A stretch of 61,675 bases of DNA from Pseudomonas sp. Q11. Lineage in GTDB: Bacteria > Pseudomonadota > Gammaproteobacteria > Pseudomonadales > Pseudomonadaceae. The position numbers and the translations under genes were made by a program. Location of the stretch: positions 48,541-110,215 of the forward strand of contig NZ_JAKNQY010000021.1 of assembly GCF_024494355.1 (NCBI RefSeq). The letters are read 5' to 3'. Of the stretch, positions 33,506 through 41,384 are shown piece after piece. The notes under the pieces are model-generated. The model ran no database searches and was not told the DNA's origin. It was given only the letters and a program-made list of their open reading frames with translations. Numbering within the stretch: position 1 is the stretch's first letter; each line of letters starts with the position of its first letter.

Positions 33506-34550
33506 TTTCAAGATCGGCCACCGCAGCATCGGGGCGCAGGTGCCTCCGTTCATCATTGCCGAGATGAGCGGCAACCATAACCAGTCCCTGGAGGTGGCGT
33601 TGCAGATCGTCGAGGCCGCCGCCCGAGCCGGTGCCCACGCCTTGAAGCTTCAAACCTACACCGCCGATACCATGACACTGGATTTGAGCGAGGGTGAATT
33701 CTTCATCAAGGACCCCAACAGCCTGTGGACCGGCACCTCGCTTTATGACTTGTACGAAAAGGCCCATACACCGTGGGAATGGCACGCGCCGATTTTCGCC
33801 CGGGCCAAGGCGTTGGGCATGCTGGCGTTCTCGACGCCGTTTGACGAGACAGCCGTGGATTTCCTCGAGAGCCTGGATGTGCCGGCCTACAAAATCGCCA
33901 GTTTCGAAAACACGGACCTGCCGCTGATCCGTCGGGTCGCCGCCACCGGCAAGCCGTTGATCATTTCCACCGGCATGGCAAGCATCGCAGAGCTCGATGA
34001 AACCGTGCGTGCCGCCCGCCAAGCCGGTTGCAAGGATCTGGTGCTGCTCAAATGCACCAGCACCTATCCGGCCACGCCGGCCAACAGCAATGTGCGCACC
34101 ATCGCTCATTTGCGAGAATTGTTCGGCTGTGAGGTGGGCTTGTCGGACCATTCCATGGGCGTCGGGGTGTCTGTCGCCGCCGTGGCGTTGGGCGCGACCG
34201 TGGTGGAAAAACATTTCACTCTTGACCGGGCCGCCGGCGGAGTGGACGCCAGTTTCTCCCTGGAGCCGACGGAACTCGCGGCGCTGGTGATCGAAACCGA
34301 GCGCGCCTGGCAGGCGCTTGGGCAGGTGCACTATGGCGTGACGGAGGCTGAGCGCAAGTCGCTGGTCTATCGTCGGTCGCTGTACGTGACGCAAGACATG
34401 AACGCGGGTGATGCGTTTACACCGCAGAACTTGCGGGCCATCCGCCCGGGCCTGGGGCTGGCACCCAAGCATACGGACTCTGTGATGGGCCGGAGCGCTC
34501 GCCAGGCGATCGCGCGGGGTACTCCCCTGGCCTGGGCGCTGGTTGAATAG
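33498..34550 (+). CDS. pseI: Pseudaminic acid synthase PseI
   Basis: A 350-residue NeuB-family enzyme condensing 6-deoxy-AltdiNAc with phosphoenolpyruvate to give pseudaminic acid. The N-terminal TIM-barrel block PPFIIAEMSGNHNQSLEVAL is conserved, as are SDHSMGVGVSVAAVALGA and EKHFTLDR. A C-terminal SAF (antifreeze-like) domain starts near residue 290 (RRSLYVTQDM). Its ATG overlaps the end of the PseG-PseH fusion by eight bases. Last gene of the coupled pseF-GH-I block. Confidence 0.95.
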   Translation: MSSFKIGHRSIGAQVPPFIIAEMSGNHNQSLEVALQIVEAAARAGAHALKLQTYTADTMTLDLSEGEFFIKDPNSLWTGTSLYDLYEKAHTPWEWHAPIFARAKALGMLAFSTPFDETAVDFLESLDVPAYKIASFENTDLPLIRRVAATGKPLIISTGMASIAELDETVRAARQAGCKDLVLLKCTSTYPATPANSNVRTIAHLRELFGCEVGLSDHSMGVGVSVAAVALGATVVEKHFTLDRAAGGVDASFSLEPTELAALVIETERAWQALGQVHYGVTEAERKSLVYRRSLYVTQDMNAGDAFTPQNLRAIRPGLGLAPKHTDSVMGRSARQAIARGTPLAWALVE

Positions 34551-34747
34551 CTTTGTGATCGAGCTTAATCAGCAAAATCGCGTGACCTGTGAGTCATAAC
34601 GCGCATCTTCACTGTATTGTATTGACCGGGAAGATGGCGCCTGGCCCTTATCAGGCCCAGTGATAGCCCTTTACACTTCCCGTTTGTCGGCGCCCCTCGA
34701 ATCCTTGCGAGCGGTGGTATTGGGCTGTTTTTAATTGGGAAGCCGTA

Positions 34748-35674
34748 ATGATTGGCATAAAAGGCATTGCGAGCTACGTTCCTGTAGCCGGCGTGGATAA
34801 TTACGCACAAGGTGCGAAGTTCGACAAGGATGAAGAGTTCATCCTGGGCAAGATCGGTTCCGCCTTCTTGCCGCGCAAGGATGACGGGCAGGAAACCTCG
34901 GACCTGTGTGTAGAAGCGGCCAATGCGCTGTTTGCCAACAATCCCGGACTGAAGCGCGAGTCTGTTGATGTATTGATCGTCGTTACCCAGAACGGCGACG
35001 AAGAAGGTCTGCCTCATACGGCGGCCATCGTTCAGGACAAGCTTGGTTTGCCGACCACCGTGGCGGCATTTGATATCTCCCTGGGCTGCTCGGGTTATGT
35101 CTATGGCATCTATGCCATCAAGGGCTTCATGGAAGCCGCCGGCCTGAAGAATGGCCTGCTGATAACGGCGGACCCGTATTCGAAAATCGTCGACCCGGAA
35201 GATCGCAACACCACGATGCTGTTCGGTGATGCCGCCACCGCTACCTGGATGGGCGAGGATGCACCCTGGCAACTGGGCAAGGCCAAGTTCGGCACCGACG
35301 GCTCCGGTGCGCCGCACCTGAAGGTCAGCGACGGGGTGTTCTTCATGAACGGCCGCCAGGTGTTCAATTTCGCCTTGATCAAGGTTCCGGCCCATTTGCA
35401 TGAGTTGCTCGCCGATTCAGATCTGCAAGCCAGCGATATCGATGCGTTCTGCATTCACCAGGGCAGTGCGGCGATTGTCGATGCGGTGGCGCGGCGTTTC
35501 GAAGGCGAGCCGGAGAAGTTCATCAAGGATATGGTCGAGACCGGGAACACCGTGTCGTCGAGCATTCCATTACTGCTGGAAAAGCACGTGCTCGATTCCG
35601 ACTGGAAGCGCGTGGCGTTAAGTGGTTTTGGCGTGGGCCTGTCCTGGGGCTCGGCGATCATTTATCGTCCTTGA
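34748..35674 (+). CDS. 3-oxoacyl-ACP synthase III-like protein
   Basis: A 308-residue thiolase-fold protein of the FabH family with the full catalytic triad: C114 in SLGCSGYVYG, H237 in CIHQGS and N267 in ETGNTVSSS. KAS III enzymes condense acyl-CoA with malonyl-ACP; family relatives also transfer acyl groups. A homologue (orf3) sits in the P. syringae flagellin glycosylation island, so a role in supplying or attaching an acyl group on the flagellin sugar is likely, rather than housekeeping fatty acid synthesis. A 197-bp spacer with no clear promoter separates it from pseI; a strong terminator follows. Confidence 0.88.
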   Translation: MIGIKGIASYVPVAGVDNYAQGAKFDKDEEFILGKIGSAFLPRKDDGQETSDLCVEAANALFANNPGLKRESVDVLIVVTQNGDEEGLPHTAAIVQDKLGLPTTVAAFDISLGCSGYVYGIYAIKGFMEAAGLKNGLLITADPYSKIVDPEDRNTTMLFGDAATATWMGEDAPWQLGKAKFGTDGSGAPHLKVSDGVFFMNGRQVFNFALIKVPAHLHELLADSDLQASDIDAFCIHQGSAAIVDAVARRFEGEPEKFIKDMVETGNTVSSSIPLLLEKHVLDSDWKRVALSGFGVGLSWGSAIIYRP

Positions 35675-35693
35675 ACCGTTAAAGCCCGAGCAC

Positions 35694-35735
35694 AAAAAAT
35701 AGCGTTCAAGGTGTAACCTTGAACGCTATTTTTTT
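35694..35735 (+). terminator. Rho-independent terminator after the KAS III-like gene
   Basis: AATAGCGTTCAAGGT and ACCTTGAACGCTATT form a perfect stem of at least 15 pairs around a three-base loop, flanked by A- and T-runs. It ends the glycan-precursor operon 20 bases after the KAS III-like stop. Confidence 0.92.
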
Positions 35736-35758
35736 GCCTGATGGAAAAGCGAGACGCC

Positions 35759-37051
35759 ATGAGCGAGTTCTTTGAGCGCAATTTCCAGGTGATCGAGCAA
35801 CGCTGGCCGGCGCTGGCTCAGCGATTGCTGCTGGAGAATGCCGGTGAGTTGCAGGCCGATCTGGTGGAGGGCCTGGGGTCGACCCTGAGCATCAACGGCA
35901 TCCAGCTGACCAGCCGGCATGACCGTCTCGCCGAAGCCGATCTGCAAGCGGTCAGTCTGCCGTCAGGCGCCACTGCGCTGCATGTCTATGGCACCGGATT
36001 GGGGGATCTGCAAAACCGGCTGCTGGAGCGGGCAGAGGTTGAACGTCTGTACGTGCATATCCTCAATGGCTCAGTGTTCGCGCTTGTGTTGCAGGTGCTG
36101 GACCAGTCGTCATGGCTCGCTGACCCGCGGGTCGAAGTGCTTTATGCCGGCGATCTGGCGGAAATCCAGTTGCCGTTTTTCGCCCTGCCCGCCGAACTGG
36201 TGCTGGCCGATGATTTCAATGCGAAGATACGTGACCGGCTGATCAGTGAAACGCACCTGGCCTTCAACAATCGGGAATTCGATCCCCGGACCCCAGAGAT
36301 CATCGAGCGTCTGCAATCCACCCTCGGCCTCGTGCGAGGGGATCGCGATGTCGCCGAGCTGTTTGGCACCCTCAATGGACGCGAAGTTTTTGTCATCGCC
36401 ACCGGGCCGAGTCTCGAACAACACTTCGAGCGGTTGCGCGGTGTGATTGGGCAAGCCGAGCGGCCGCTATTGATCTGTGTAGATACGGCCTATCGGCCCT
36501 TGATCACCCAGGGCATCCGACCGGATATCGTGGTCAGCATTGATCAACGCATTTCGGCGCGCCACCTTCCGCCCGAGGACACCGGCGACATTGCATTGGT
36601 TTACCTGCCAATGGCCGAGCCATCCGTGATTGAAGCCTGGCAGGGGCGGCGTTATGCCGGTTACTCCGCCAGCCCTGTCTATCATCAAATGCGCCAGCAA
36701 CTGCCTCGGGGCGAGCTGTACGTAGGTGGCAGCGTGATTCATCCGGCCGTGGACCTGGCCGTCAGGATGGGAGCGGCGCAGGTCACTTTGTTCGGAGCCG
36801 ATTTCGCTTTTCCCCATGACAAGACCCATGCGGGTTGGGGCGACGGCGACCTGGGGCCACAGTTGGACGCATCCAGACACTGGGTGCTTGATGGCCATGG
36901 CCAGCGCGTCAAGACTCAACTCAACTTCCGTAGCTATTTGTGTGAGCTGGAGCGATTTATCGCCGGGCACCCTCAGGTATGCTTCTATAACAGCAGTCGA
37001 GACGGGGCGATGATCGTGGGCACAGCTTTTCATCCGGAGTTTGTGCGATGA
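35759..37051 (+). CDS. Motility accessory factor (Maf) family glycosyltransferase
   Basis: A 430-residue protein of the Maf / DUF115 family (MptE-like core). The core at about 190-380 shows VFVIATGPSLEQHFERLRG, LICVDTAYRPL and DIVVSIDQR, then GSVIHPAVDLAVRMGA and LFGADFAF. Maf proteins transfer CMP-activated nonulosonic acids to Ser/Thr of flagellin in the cytoplasm, so this is the best candidate for the pseudaminyltransferase. ATG 35759 (MSEFFERN) is preferred over ATG 35741, which sits immediately after the terminator. It overlaps the next small gene by four bases. Confidence 0.87.
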   Translation: MSEFFERNFQVIEQRWPALAQRLLLENAGELQADLVEGLGSTLSINGIQLTSRHDRLAEADLQAVSLPSGATALHVYGTGLGDLQNRLLERAEVERLYVHILNGSVFALVLQVLDQSSWLADPRVEVLYAGDLAEIQLPFFALPAELVLADDFNAKIRDRLISETHLAFNNREFDPRTPEIIERLQSTLGLVRGDRDVAELFGTLNGREVFVIATGPSLEQHFERLRGVIGQAERPLLICVDTAYRPLITQGIRPDIVVSIDQRISARHLPPEDTGDIALVYLPMAEPSVIEAWQGRRYAGYSASPVYHQMRQQLPRGELYVGGSVIHPAVDLAVRMGAAQVTLFGADFAFPHDKTHAGWGDGDLGPQLDASRHWVLDGHGQRVKTQLNFRSYLCELERFIAGHPQVCFYNSSRDGAMIVGTAFHPEFVR

Positions 37052-37317
37052 GCGGCCTTGCGGTGGTAATCGAAGATGCGCGCGGGTGTGCTCGGCTGTT
37101 TCGTCTGGGTCGCGATGTCGAGGCGGGGCTGGCGATGATTGCAGTGATCGAGGCGGCGCAGCCTTTTGTCGAGCTTATGCCGGGCGATGTCCAGTCAGCG
37201 TGGGGCGGCTTGCTTGGCTTGATGTTCAACGATCAGCAGGCTCAGAACTGGCTTTCGCTGGCGGATTATCTTGAGTACGAACTGATTGATCTATTGACCG
37301 CTGGTCAGGCGGTTTAA
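37048..37317 (+). CDS. Small protein of unknown function between maf and fliC
   Basis: An 89-residue acidic protein with no recognised domain, signal peptide or membrane segment. It looks largely helical (ARLFRLGRDVEAGLAMIAVI; LSLADYLEYELIDLLTAG). Its ATG overlaps the maf stop (ATGA), so it is translationally coupled to the flagellin-modifying transferase. It may act as an accessory or chaperone for Maf or flagellin; this is inference from place only. Confidence 0.75.
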   Translation: MSGLAVVIEDARGCARLFRLGRDVEAGLAMIAVIEAAQPFVELMPGDVQSAWGGLLGLMFNDQQAQNWLSLADYLEYELIDLLTAGQAV

Positions 37318-37428
37318 GTGCTTTTCCCTCCGGCCGGGGCCGCTGCCTGATCGAAGGGCGGCTCCGGCATTTCCCTGACGTCATTTTTTCACCTTCCGGG
37401 CGCTGCCAAGTCCTTGATTTACGAGGGG

Positions 37429-37444
37429 TGGCACCCTGATGGCA
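37429..37444 (+). promoter_or_regulatory. Candidate sigma-54 promoter upstream of fliC
   Basis: TGGCACCCTGATGGCA has GG-N10-GC spacing, six of seven -24 consensus bases and four of five -12 bases (TGGCA instead of TTGCA). It lies 20 bases upstream of the sigma-28 -35 element. fliC is normally FliA-dependent, so this could be a second promoter or chance. Confidence 0.4.
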
Positions 37445-37463
37445 AATTATTTGAAAAAACCGC

Positions 37464-37490
37464 TAAAGCAAGTTCCGATTACGACGATAA
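37464..37490 (+). promoter_or_regulatory. Sigma-28 (FliA) promoter of fliC
   Basis: TAAA at 37464-37467, a 15-base spacer and GACGATAA at 37483-37490 match the FliA consensus TAAA-N15-GCCGATAA at 11 of 12 positions. It lies 80 bases upstream of the fliC ATG. Confidence 0.93.
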
Positions 37491-37570
37491 CTATTACGAA
37501 GGTTCTCTAGGCCACACCCGGCGGTTGCCAGGGCCGGAAGCCGCAGTACCCAACCAACGAGGAATTCGTC

Positions 37571-38422
37571 ATGGCTTTAACAGTAAACACCAACGTCACA
37601 TCGTTGAACGTTCAGAAGAACCTGAACCGGGCTTCCGATGCTCTGTCCACTTCGATGACCCGTCTGTCTTCCGGCCTGAAAATCAACAGCGCCAAAGATG
37701 ACGCCGCCGGCCTGCAGATCGCTACCCGTATGACTTCGCAAATCCGTGGTCAGACCGTTGCGATTAAAAACGCCAACGACGGTATCTCCATCGCTCAGAC
37801 CGCTGAAGGCGCTCTGCAGGAATCCACCAACATCCTGCAGCGTATGCGTGAACTGGCTGTCCAGGCTCGAAACGACTCCAACGGTACTGCTGACCGTGAC
37901 GCTCTGAACAAAGAATTTGCTCAGATGTCGGACGAACTGACCCGTATCGCCGAGTCGACCAACCTGAACGGCAAGAACCTGATCGATGGTTCCGCTGGCA
38001 CCATGACTTTCCAGGTCGGTTCCAACACTGGTGCTACCAACCAGATCACTCTGACCCTGGATAGCGGCTTCGACGCTGCAACTTTGAGCGTTGACTCTGC
38101 TGCCATCGCCATTACCGGTAACGACAGCGCCACGGCCGAAGCCAGCACCGCTGCTGCAATCGATGCAATCGACGCTGCTCTGGCAACCATCAACTCCAGC
38201 CGTGCTGACCTCGGTGCTGCACAAAACCGTCTGACCAGCACCATCTCCAACCTGCAGAACGTTAACGAAAACGCCGCCGCTGCACTGGGTCGCGTACAAG
38301 ACACCGACTTCGCTGCTGAAACTGCCCAGCTGACCAAGCAGCAGACTCTGCAACAGGCTTCCACTTCGGTTCTGGCCCAGGCCAACCAGTTGCCATCCGC
38401 TGTACTGAAGCTGCTTCAGTAA
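37571..38422 (+). CDS. fliC: Flagellin FliC
   Basis: A 283-residue filament subunit consisting of conserved D0/D1 ends and a short central region, so lacking large D2/D3 domains. The N-terminal TLR5/FLS2-recognised block is present at 30-51 (RLSSGLKINSAKDDAAGLQ), as is the C-terminal QTLQQASTSVLAQANQLPSA. The Ser/Thr-rich centre (about 135-195) is the likely site for the glycans made by the upstream island. Driven by a sigma-28 promoter and closed by a hairpin terminator. Confidence 0.97.
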   Translation: MALTVNTNVTSLNVQKNLNRASDALSTSMTRLSSGLKINSAKDDAAGLQIATRMTSQIRGQTVAIKNANDGISIAQTAEGALQESTNILQRMRELAVQARNDSNGTADRDALNKEFAQMSDELTRIAESTNLNGKNLIDGSAGTMTFQVGSNTGATNQITLTLDSGFDAATLSVDSAAIAITGNDSATAEASTAAAIDAIDAALATINSSRADLGAAQNRLTSTISNLQNVNENAAAALGRVQDTDFAAETAQLTKQQTLQQASTSVLAQANQLPSAVLKLLQ

Positions 38423-38438
38423 TAGCTGGATGAGTTTT

Positions 38439-38475
38439 AGCGGGGGAGTGCGCTTGCGTACTCTCTCGCTTTTTC
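38439..38475 (+). terminator. Intrinsic terminator after fliC
   Basis: AGCGGGGGAGTGCGC and GCGTACTCTCTCGCT form an imperfect stem (mostly paired, small internal mismatches) followed by TTTTT. It lies 17 bases after the fliC stop and should cap most fliC transcripts before flaG. Confidence 0.75.
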
Positions 38476-38494
38476 CGTTCAAGAGGTGATGGAC

Positions 38495-38860
38495 ATGGAT
38501 ATGAGCGTGAAGCTGAACTTGTCTTATCCAGCTGCGAAGCCGGCGACGACATTTGCCGACAAGCCAGTGGAGAAGCCTCGGGCCGATGCTGCCAACGTGG
38601 TGCCGGTCAAAGATGAGCCAAAAGATGCTGAGGCCGAGCAGGAGAAATTGAAGAGAGCGGTTCAGGAAATCGAAACCTTTGTTCAGTCGGTCAAGCGCAA
38701 CCTGGAGTTCTCAATCGATGAGCCTTCAGGCAAAGTGGTCGTCAAAGTGATTGCCAGTGGTTCCGGTGAAGTGATTCGCCAGATCCCTAATGAAGAAGTG
38801 CTTAAACTGGCGAACAGTTTGAATGATGCAAGCAGCCTGTTGTTCAGCGCACAAGCCTGA
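38495..38860 (+). CDS. flaG: Flagellar protein FlaG
   Basis: About 121 residues of the FlaG family. The N-terminal half is charged and disordered (KPVEKPRADAANVV). The C-terminal half has the family fold (FVQSVKRNLEFSIDEPSGKV, then VIRQIPNEEVLKLANSL). FlaG affects filament length in Pseudomonas and Campylobacter. ATG 38495 has AGAGGTG a few bases upstream; ATG 38489 is possible. Between fliC and fliD. Confidence 0.9.
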   Translation: MDMSVKLNLSYPAAKPATTFADKPVEKPRADAANVVPVKDEPKDAEAEQEKLKRAVQEIETFVQSVKRNLEFSIDEPSGKVVVKVIASGSGEVIRQIPNEEVLKLANSLNDASSLLFSAQA

Positions 38861-38864
38861 CAGC

Positions 38865-38880
38865 TGGCACGAATTTTGTT
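38865..38880 (+). promoter_or_regulatory. Probable sigma-54 promoter of fliD
   Basis: TGGCACGAATTTTGTT has a perfect seven-base -24 element (TGGCACG) and correct spacing, but the -12 dinucleotide is GT instead of GC (TTGTT). It starts five bases after the flaG stop and 78 bases before fliD. fliD operons in Pseudomonas are RpoN-dependent. Confidence 0.55.
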
Positions 38881-38942
38881 GTTTGGTTCTTTTGAACGTT
38901 GTAAAGGTCAAAAGACCGGCGGCACACTGAAGGGAGTCCCAC

Positions 38943-40379
38943 ATGGCAAGTCCAATTCTACCTGGCTTGGGTTTAGGCTCTGGCCTTGATACCGGTGCTA
39001 TCGTCAAGGCATTGGTGGATTCTGACAAAGCGGCCAAGCAAGGTCAGATTGACCGTGCCACCAAGACCAATACGGCCAATATTTCGGGGATCGGCACCCT
39101 GAAGTCGCTGTTGGCGACCTTCCAGTCCGCGCTTGAAAGCCTGGGCAGCACCACCACGCCTCAATTCACCGGTGTTTCCGCTACTTCGGCCAATACCAGT
39201 GCGCTGACGGTGACAGCCGGGAACTCGGCGGTAAGTGGTATCTACTCGGTCGACGTCACTCAGTTGGCAACCTCCTCAAAAGTTGCCACGGCTGCTTTCG
39301 CCGGTGGTGCTTCCAGTGCGGTGGAGACCGGTACGCTGACCATCAGCCAGGGCGGCACGGATTACACCCTTGATATCCCTGCTGATTCGACGCTGCAGTC
39401 GGTTCGGGACGCTATCAACAGCAAATACTCCTCCAGCGGTCTGACCGCCAACATCGTGACCGACAGCTTTGGTTCACGTCTTGTGGTGGGCTCGACTAAA
39501 ACTGGCGCGGGCAACGATATTTCCCTCAGTGGCATTGCCAGTCTTGCGGCTGACGGCTCAGTAGAAATGGCCTCGCCCCCCACCGCAACTTCCTCAGGTT
39601 CTTTGGTGTTCGCACAGGATGCCAAGTTCACCGTCGACGGCCTGGAAATGACCAGTCCGACCAACAAGCTGGACAACGTGGTCTCGGGCTTGAGCATGAC
39701 GTTAGTCGTTGCCGGTACCGGCCCGACGACCGTCACCGTTGCTGCCAACACCGACGGTCTGAAAGCGTCGATCCAGAAATTTGTCGATGCTTATAACGCC
39801 ATCGCGAAGGCCGTGACTTCCCTGACCAAGCCATCGACAGATGCCGAAGGTAACTCGGTTCCGGCAGCATTGACCGGCGACTCATTGCCTCGCTCGCTTT
39901 TGGCGGCCATTCGCGCACCTTTGTCCGAAACCGGTGCTGGCGATAAGCTGACCGTGTTATCCCAGCTGGGGATTACCACCAACCAGACGACTGGCGCCCT
40001 GGATTTTGACAGCACAAAGTTCGCAACTGCGGTGAACGAAAAGCAGTTGGGTGGAGAAATTCAGACCCTGTTCACTGGGGAGAATGGCCTGATCGAGCGC
40101 ATGCAGAATGCACTCAATCCCTACACGGAGACCAGTAAGAAGGACTCCAATGGCAAGCCTGTGGATAACATCCTGACGGCTCGGTCCAAGAATCTGGAAG
40201 TTCTCAAGGCGAAGCTGAGCGAAGACCAGTTGGCCTTGGATCGCCGAATCGAAACCCTCACTGCGGTGCTGACCAAAAAGTACAACGACATGGACACCCT
40301 GGTCGGCAGGCTTAAAGCCACCGCCAATAACATCACCTCCATGTTCGAAGCAATGACGGCCCAGCAGAGAAACAGCTGA
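38943..40379 (+). CDS. fliD: Flagellar filament cap protein FliD (HAP2)
   Basis: A 478-residue capping protein with the N-terminal PGLGLGSGLDTGAIVKALVD signature and a long C-terminal coiled coil (EDQLALDRRIETLTAVLTKK, then YNDMDTLVGRLKATANNITSMFEAM). It polymerises flagellin at the filament tip and in Pseudomonas also serves as an adhesin. Followed by an intrinsic terminator, so fliS is not simply read through. Confidence 0.96.
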   Translation: MASPILPGLGLGSGLDTGAIVKALVDSDKAAKQGQIDRATKTNTANISGIGTLKSLLATFQSALESLGSTTTPQFTGVSATSANTSALTVTAGNSAVSGIYSVDVTQLATSSKVATAAFAGGASSAVETGTLTISQGGTDYTLDIPADSTLQSVRDAINSKYSSSGLTANIVTDSFGSRLVVGSTKTGAGNDISLSGIASLAADGSVEMASPPTATSSGSLVFAQDAKFTVDGLEMTSPTNKLDNVVSGLSMTLVVAGTGPTTVTVAANTDGLKASIQKFVDAYNAIAKAVTSLTKPSTDAEGNSVPAALTGDSLPRSLLAAIRAPLSETGAGDKLTVLSQLGITTNQTTGALDFDSTKFATAVNEKQLGGEIQTLFTGENGLIERMQNALNPYTETSKKDSNGKPVDNILTARSKNLEVLKAKLSEDQLALDRRIETLTAVLTKKYNDMDTLVGRLKATANNITSMFEAMTAQQRNS

Positions 40380-40395
40380 TTCCGGTCGATACACA

Positions 40396-40439
40396 AAAGC
40401 CCGGTAGCGTCTCAGGACGCTCCGGGCTTTCGGCTTTTT
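40396..40439 (+). terminator. Intrinsic terminator after fliD
   Basis: AAAGCCCGGTAGCGTC and GACGCTCCGGGCTTT form a strong GC-rich stem around the loop TCAG, followed by a T-run. It separates fliD from fliS. Confidence 0.88.
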
Positions 40440-40444
40440 CGATC

Positions 40445-40471
40445 TAAAGTTTTTTGACGCGGCGTCGATAC
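40445..40471 (+). promoter_or_regulatory. Sigma-28 (FliA) promoter of fliS
   Basis: TAAA at 40445-40448, a 15-base spacer and GTCGATAC at 40464-40471 match TAAA-N15-GCCGATAA at 10 of 12 positions. It lies six bases after the fliD terminator T-run and 41 bases before fliS, so it could restart transcription for fliS-fliT late in assembly. Confidence 0.6.
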
Positions 40472-40511
40472 GCTGTTTATACGAACCGAAGTTTTTTTGA
40501 TGAGGTAGAAC

Positions 40512-40907
40512 ATGAATCCGATGTTAGCCCTTCGCCAATACCAGAAGATTGGCGCCCAGGCGCAAACCTCCGAAGCAAGCCCCCATCGTCTGGTGCAGAT
40601 GTTGATGGAGGGCGGGCTGGACCGCATCGCCCAGGCCAAGGGTGCGATGGAGCGTAAGGATATCGCCAACAAAGGCGTACTGATCAGCAAGGCCATCGGC
40701 ATTGTTGGCGGTTTGCGTGAAGGGCTGGACCTGGAAAACCAGGCTGAGTCGGTCACTGAGCTGGACAGCCTCTATACCTACATGATGAAGCGTCTGGCTG
40801 AAGCCAATGCCAAGACCGATCCGAAGATCCTCGACGAAGTCGCCGATCTGCTGAGCACGGTCAAGGAAGGTTGGGATGCCATCGCTGTACCGGGTCCGCA
40901 ATTCTAA
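40512..40907 (+). CDS. fliS: Flagellin export chaperone FliS
   Basis: A 131-residue helical chaperone that binds the C-terminal D0 end of flagellin in the cytoplasm. The family signatures YQKIGAQAQTSEASPHRLVQ, MLMEGGLDRIAQAKGAM and LDSLYTYMMKRL are clear. It sits between fliD and fliT, the standard order, with a FliA-type promoter of its own. Confidence 0.95.
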   Translation: MNPMLALRQYQKIGAQAQTSEASPHRLVQMLMEGGLDRIAQAKGAMERKDIANKGVLISKAIGIVGGLREGLDLENQAESVTELDSLYTYMMKRLAEANAKTDPKILDEVADLLSTVKEGWDAIAVPGPQF

Positions 40908-40918
40908 GGAGCACGCTC

Positions 40919-41215
40919 ATGAGTCTTGTCTTGCAGCGAATCGAACAAACCCGTGATGCCCTGGTCGGTGCCCTGGCCGAGCGCAACTGGGAGGCAATCG
41001 GTCAATTGGACCTGGCGTGCCGTTCCTGCATGGAAGATGTTCTGAGCGAGCCTGAGGTAGACGAGGCGGCGTTGCGGAGCAATCTTGAGGAGTTGCTGGG
41101 GGTCTACCGGCAATTGCTGGAGGCGGCGACGGGTGAGCGTCAGGCGATCGTCGACGAGATGTCGCAGATCCATCAAGCGCAGAACGCGGCAAAGGTTTAC
41201 CATCTGTTCGGTTAA
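40919..41215 (+). CDS. fliT: Flagellar chaperone FliT-like protein
   Basis: A 98-residue all-helical protein (IEQTRDALVGALAERNWEAI, then EELLGVYRQLLEAAT and AAKVYHLFG) in the fliT position after fliS. FliT proteins escort FliD and regulate export. The sequence is poorly conserved in the family, so assignment depends on size, composition and place. ATG 40919 follows TAAGGAGCACGCTC, a clear ribosome site. Confidence 0.82.
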   Translation: MSLVLQRIEQTRDALVGALAERNWEAIGQLDLACRSCMEDVLSEPEVDEAALRSNLEELLGVYRQLLEAATGERQAIVDEMSQIHQAQNAAKVYHLFG

Positions 41216-41384
41216 CGCTCAGTTAATCCGAACAAAGTGCGCCATAAATTTGACTGTGCACGGTTTTTTGACTTAACTAGTGGCTGTTTACAGATTTCAG
41301 GCGTCTACAGGCATGACAAGTCTGCAAGCGTCTAGCTTGCCCCCTAATTCCGGGCATTGAGTTGACTAGGGAAGTTGCTATTGC

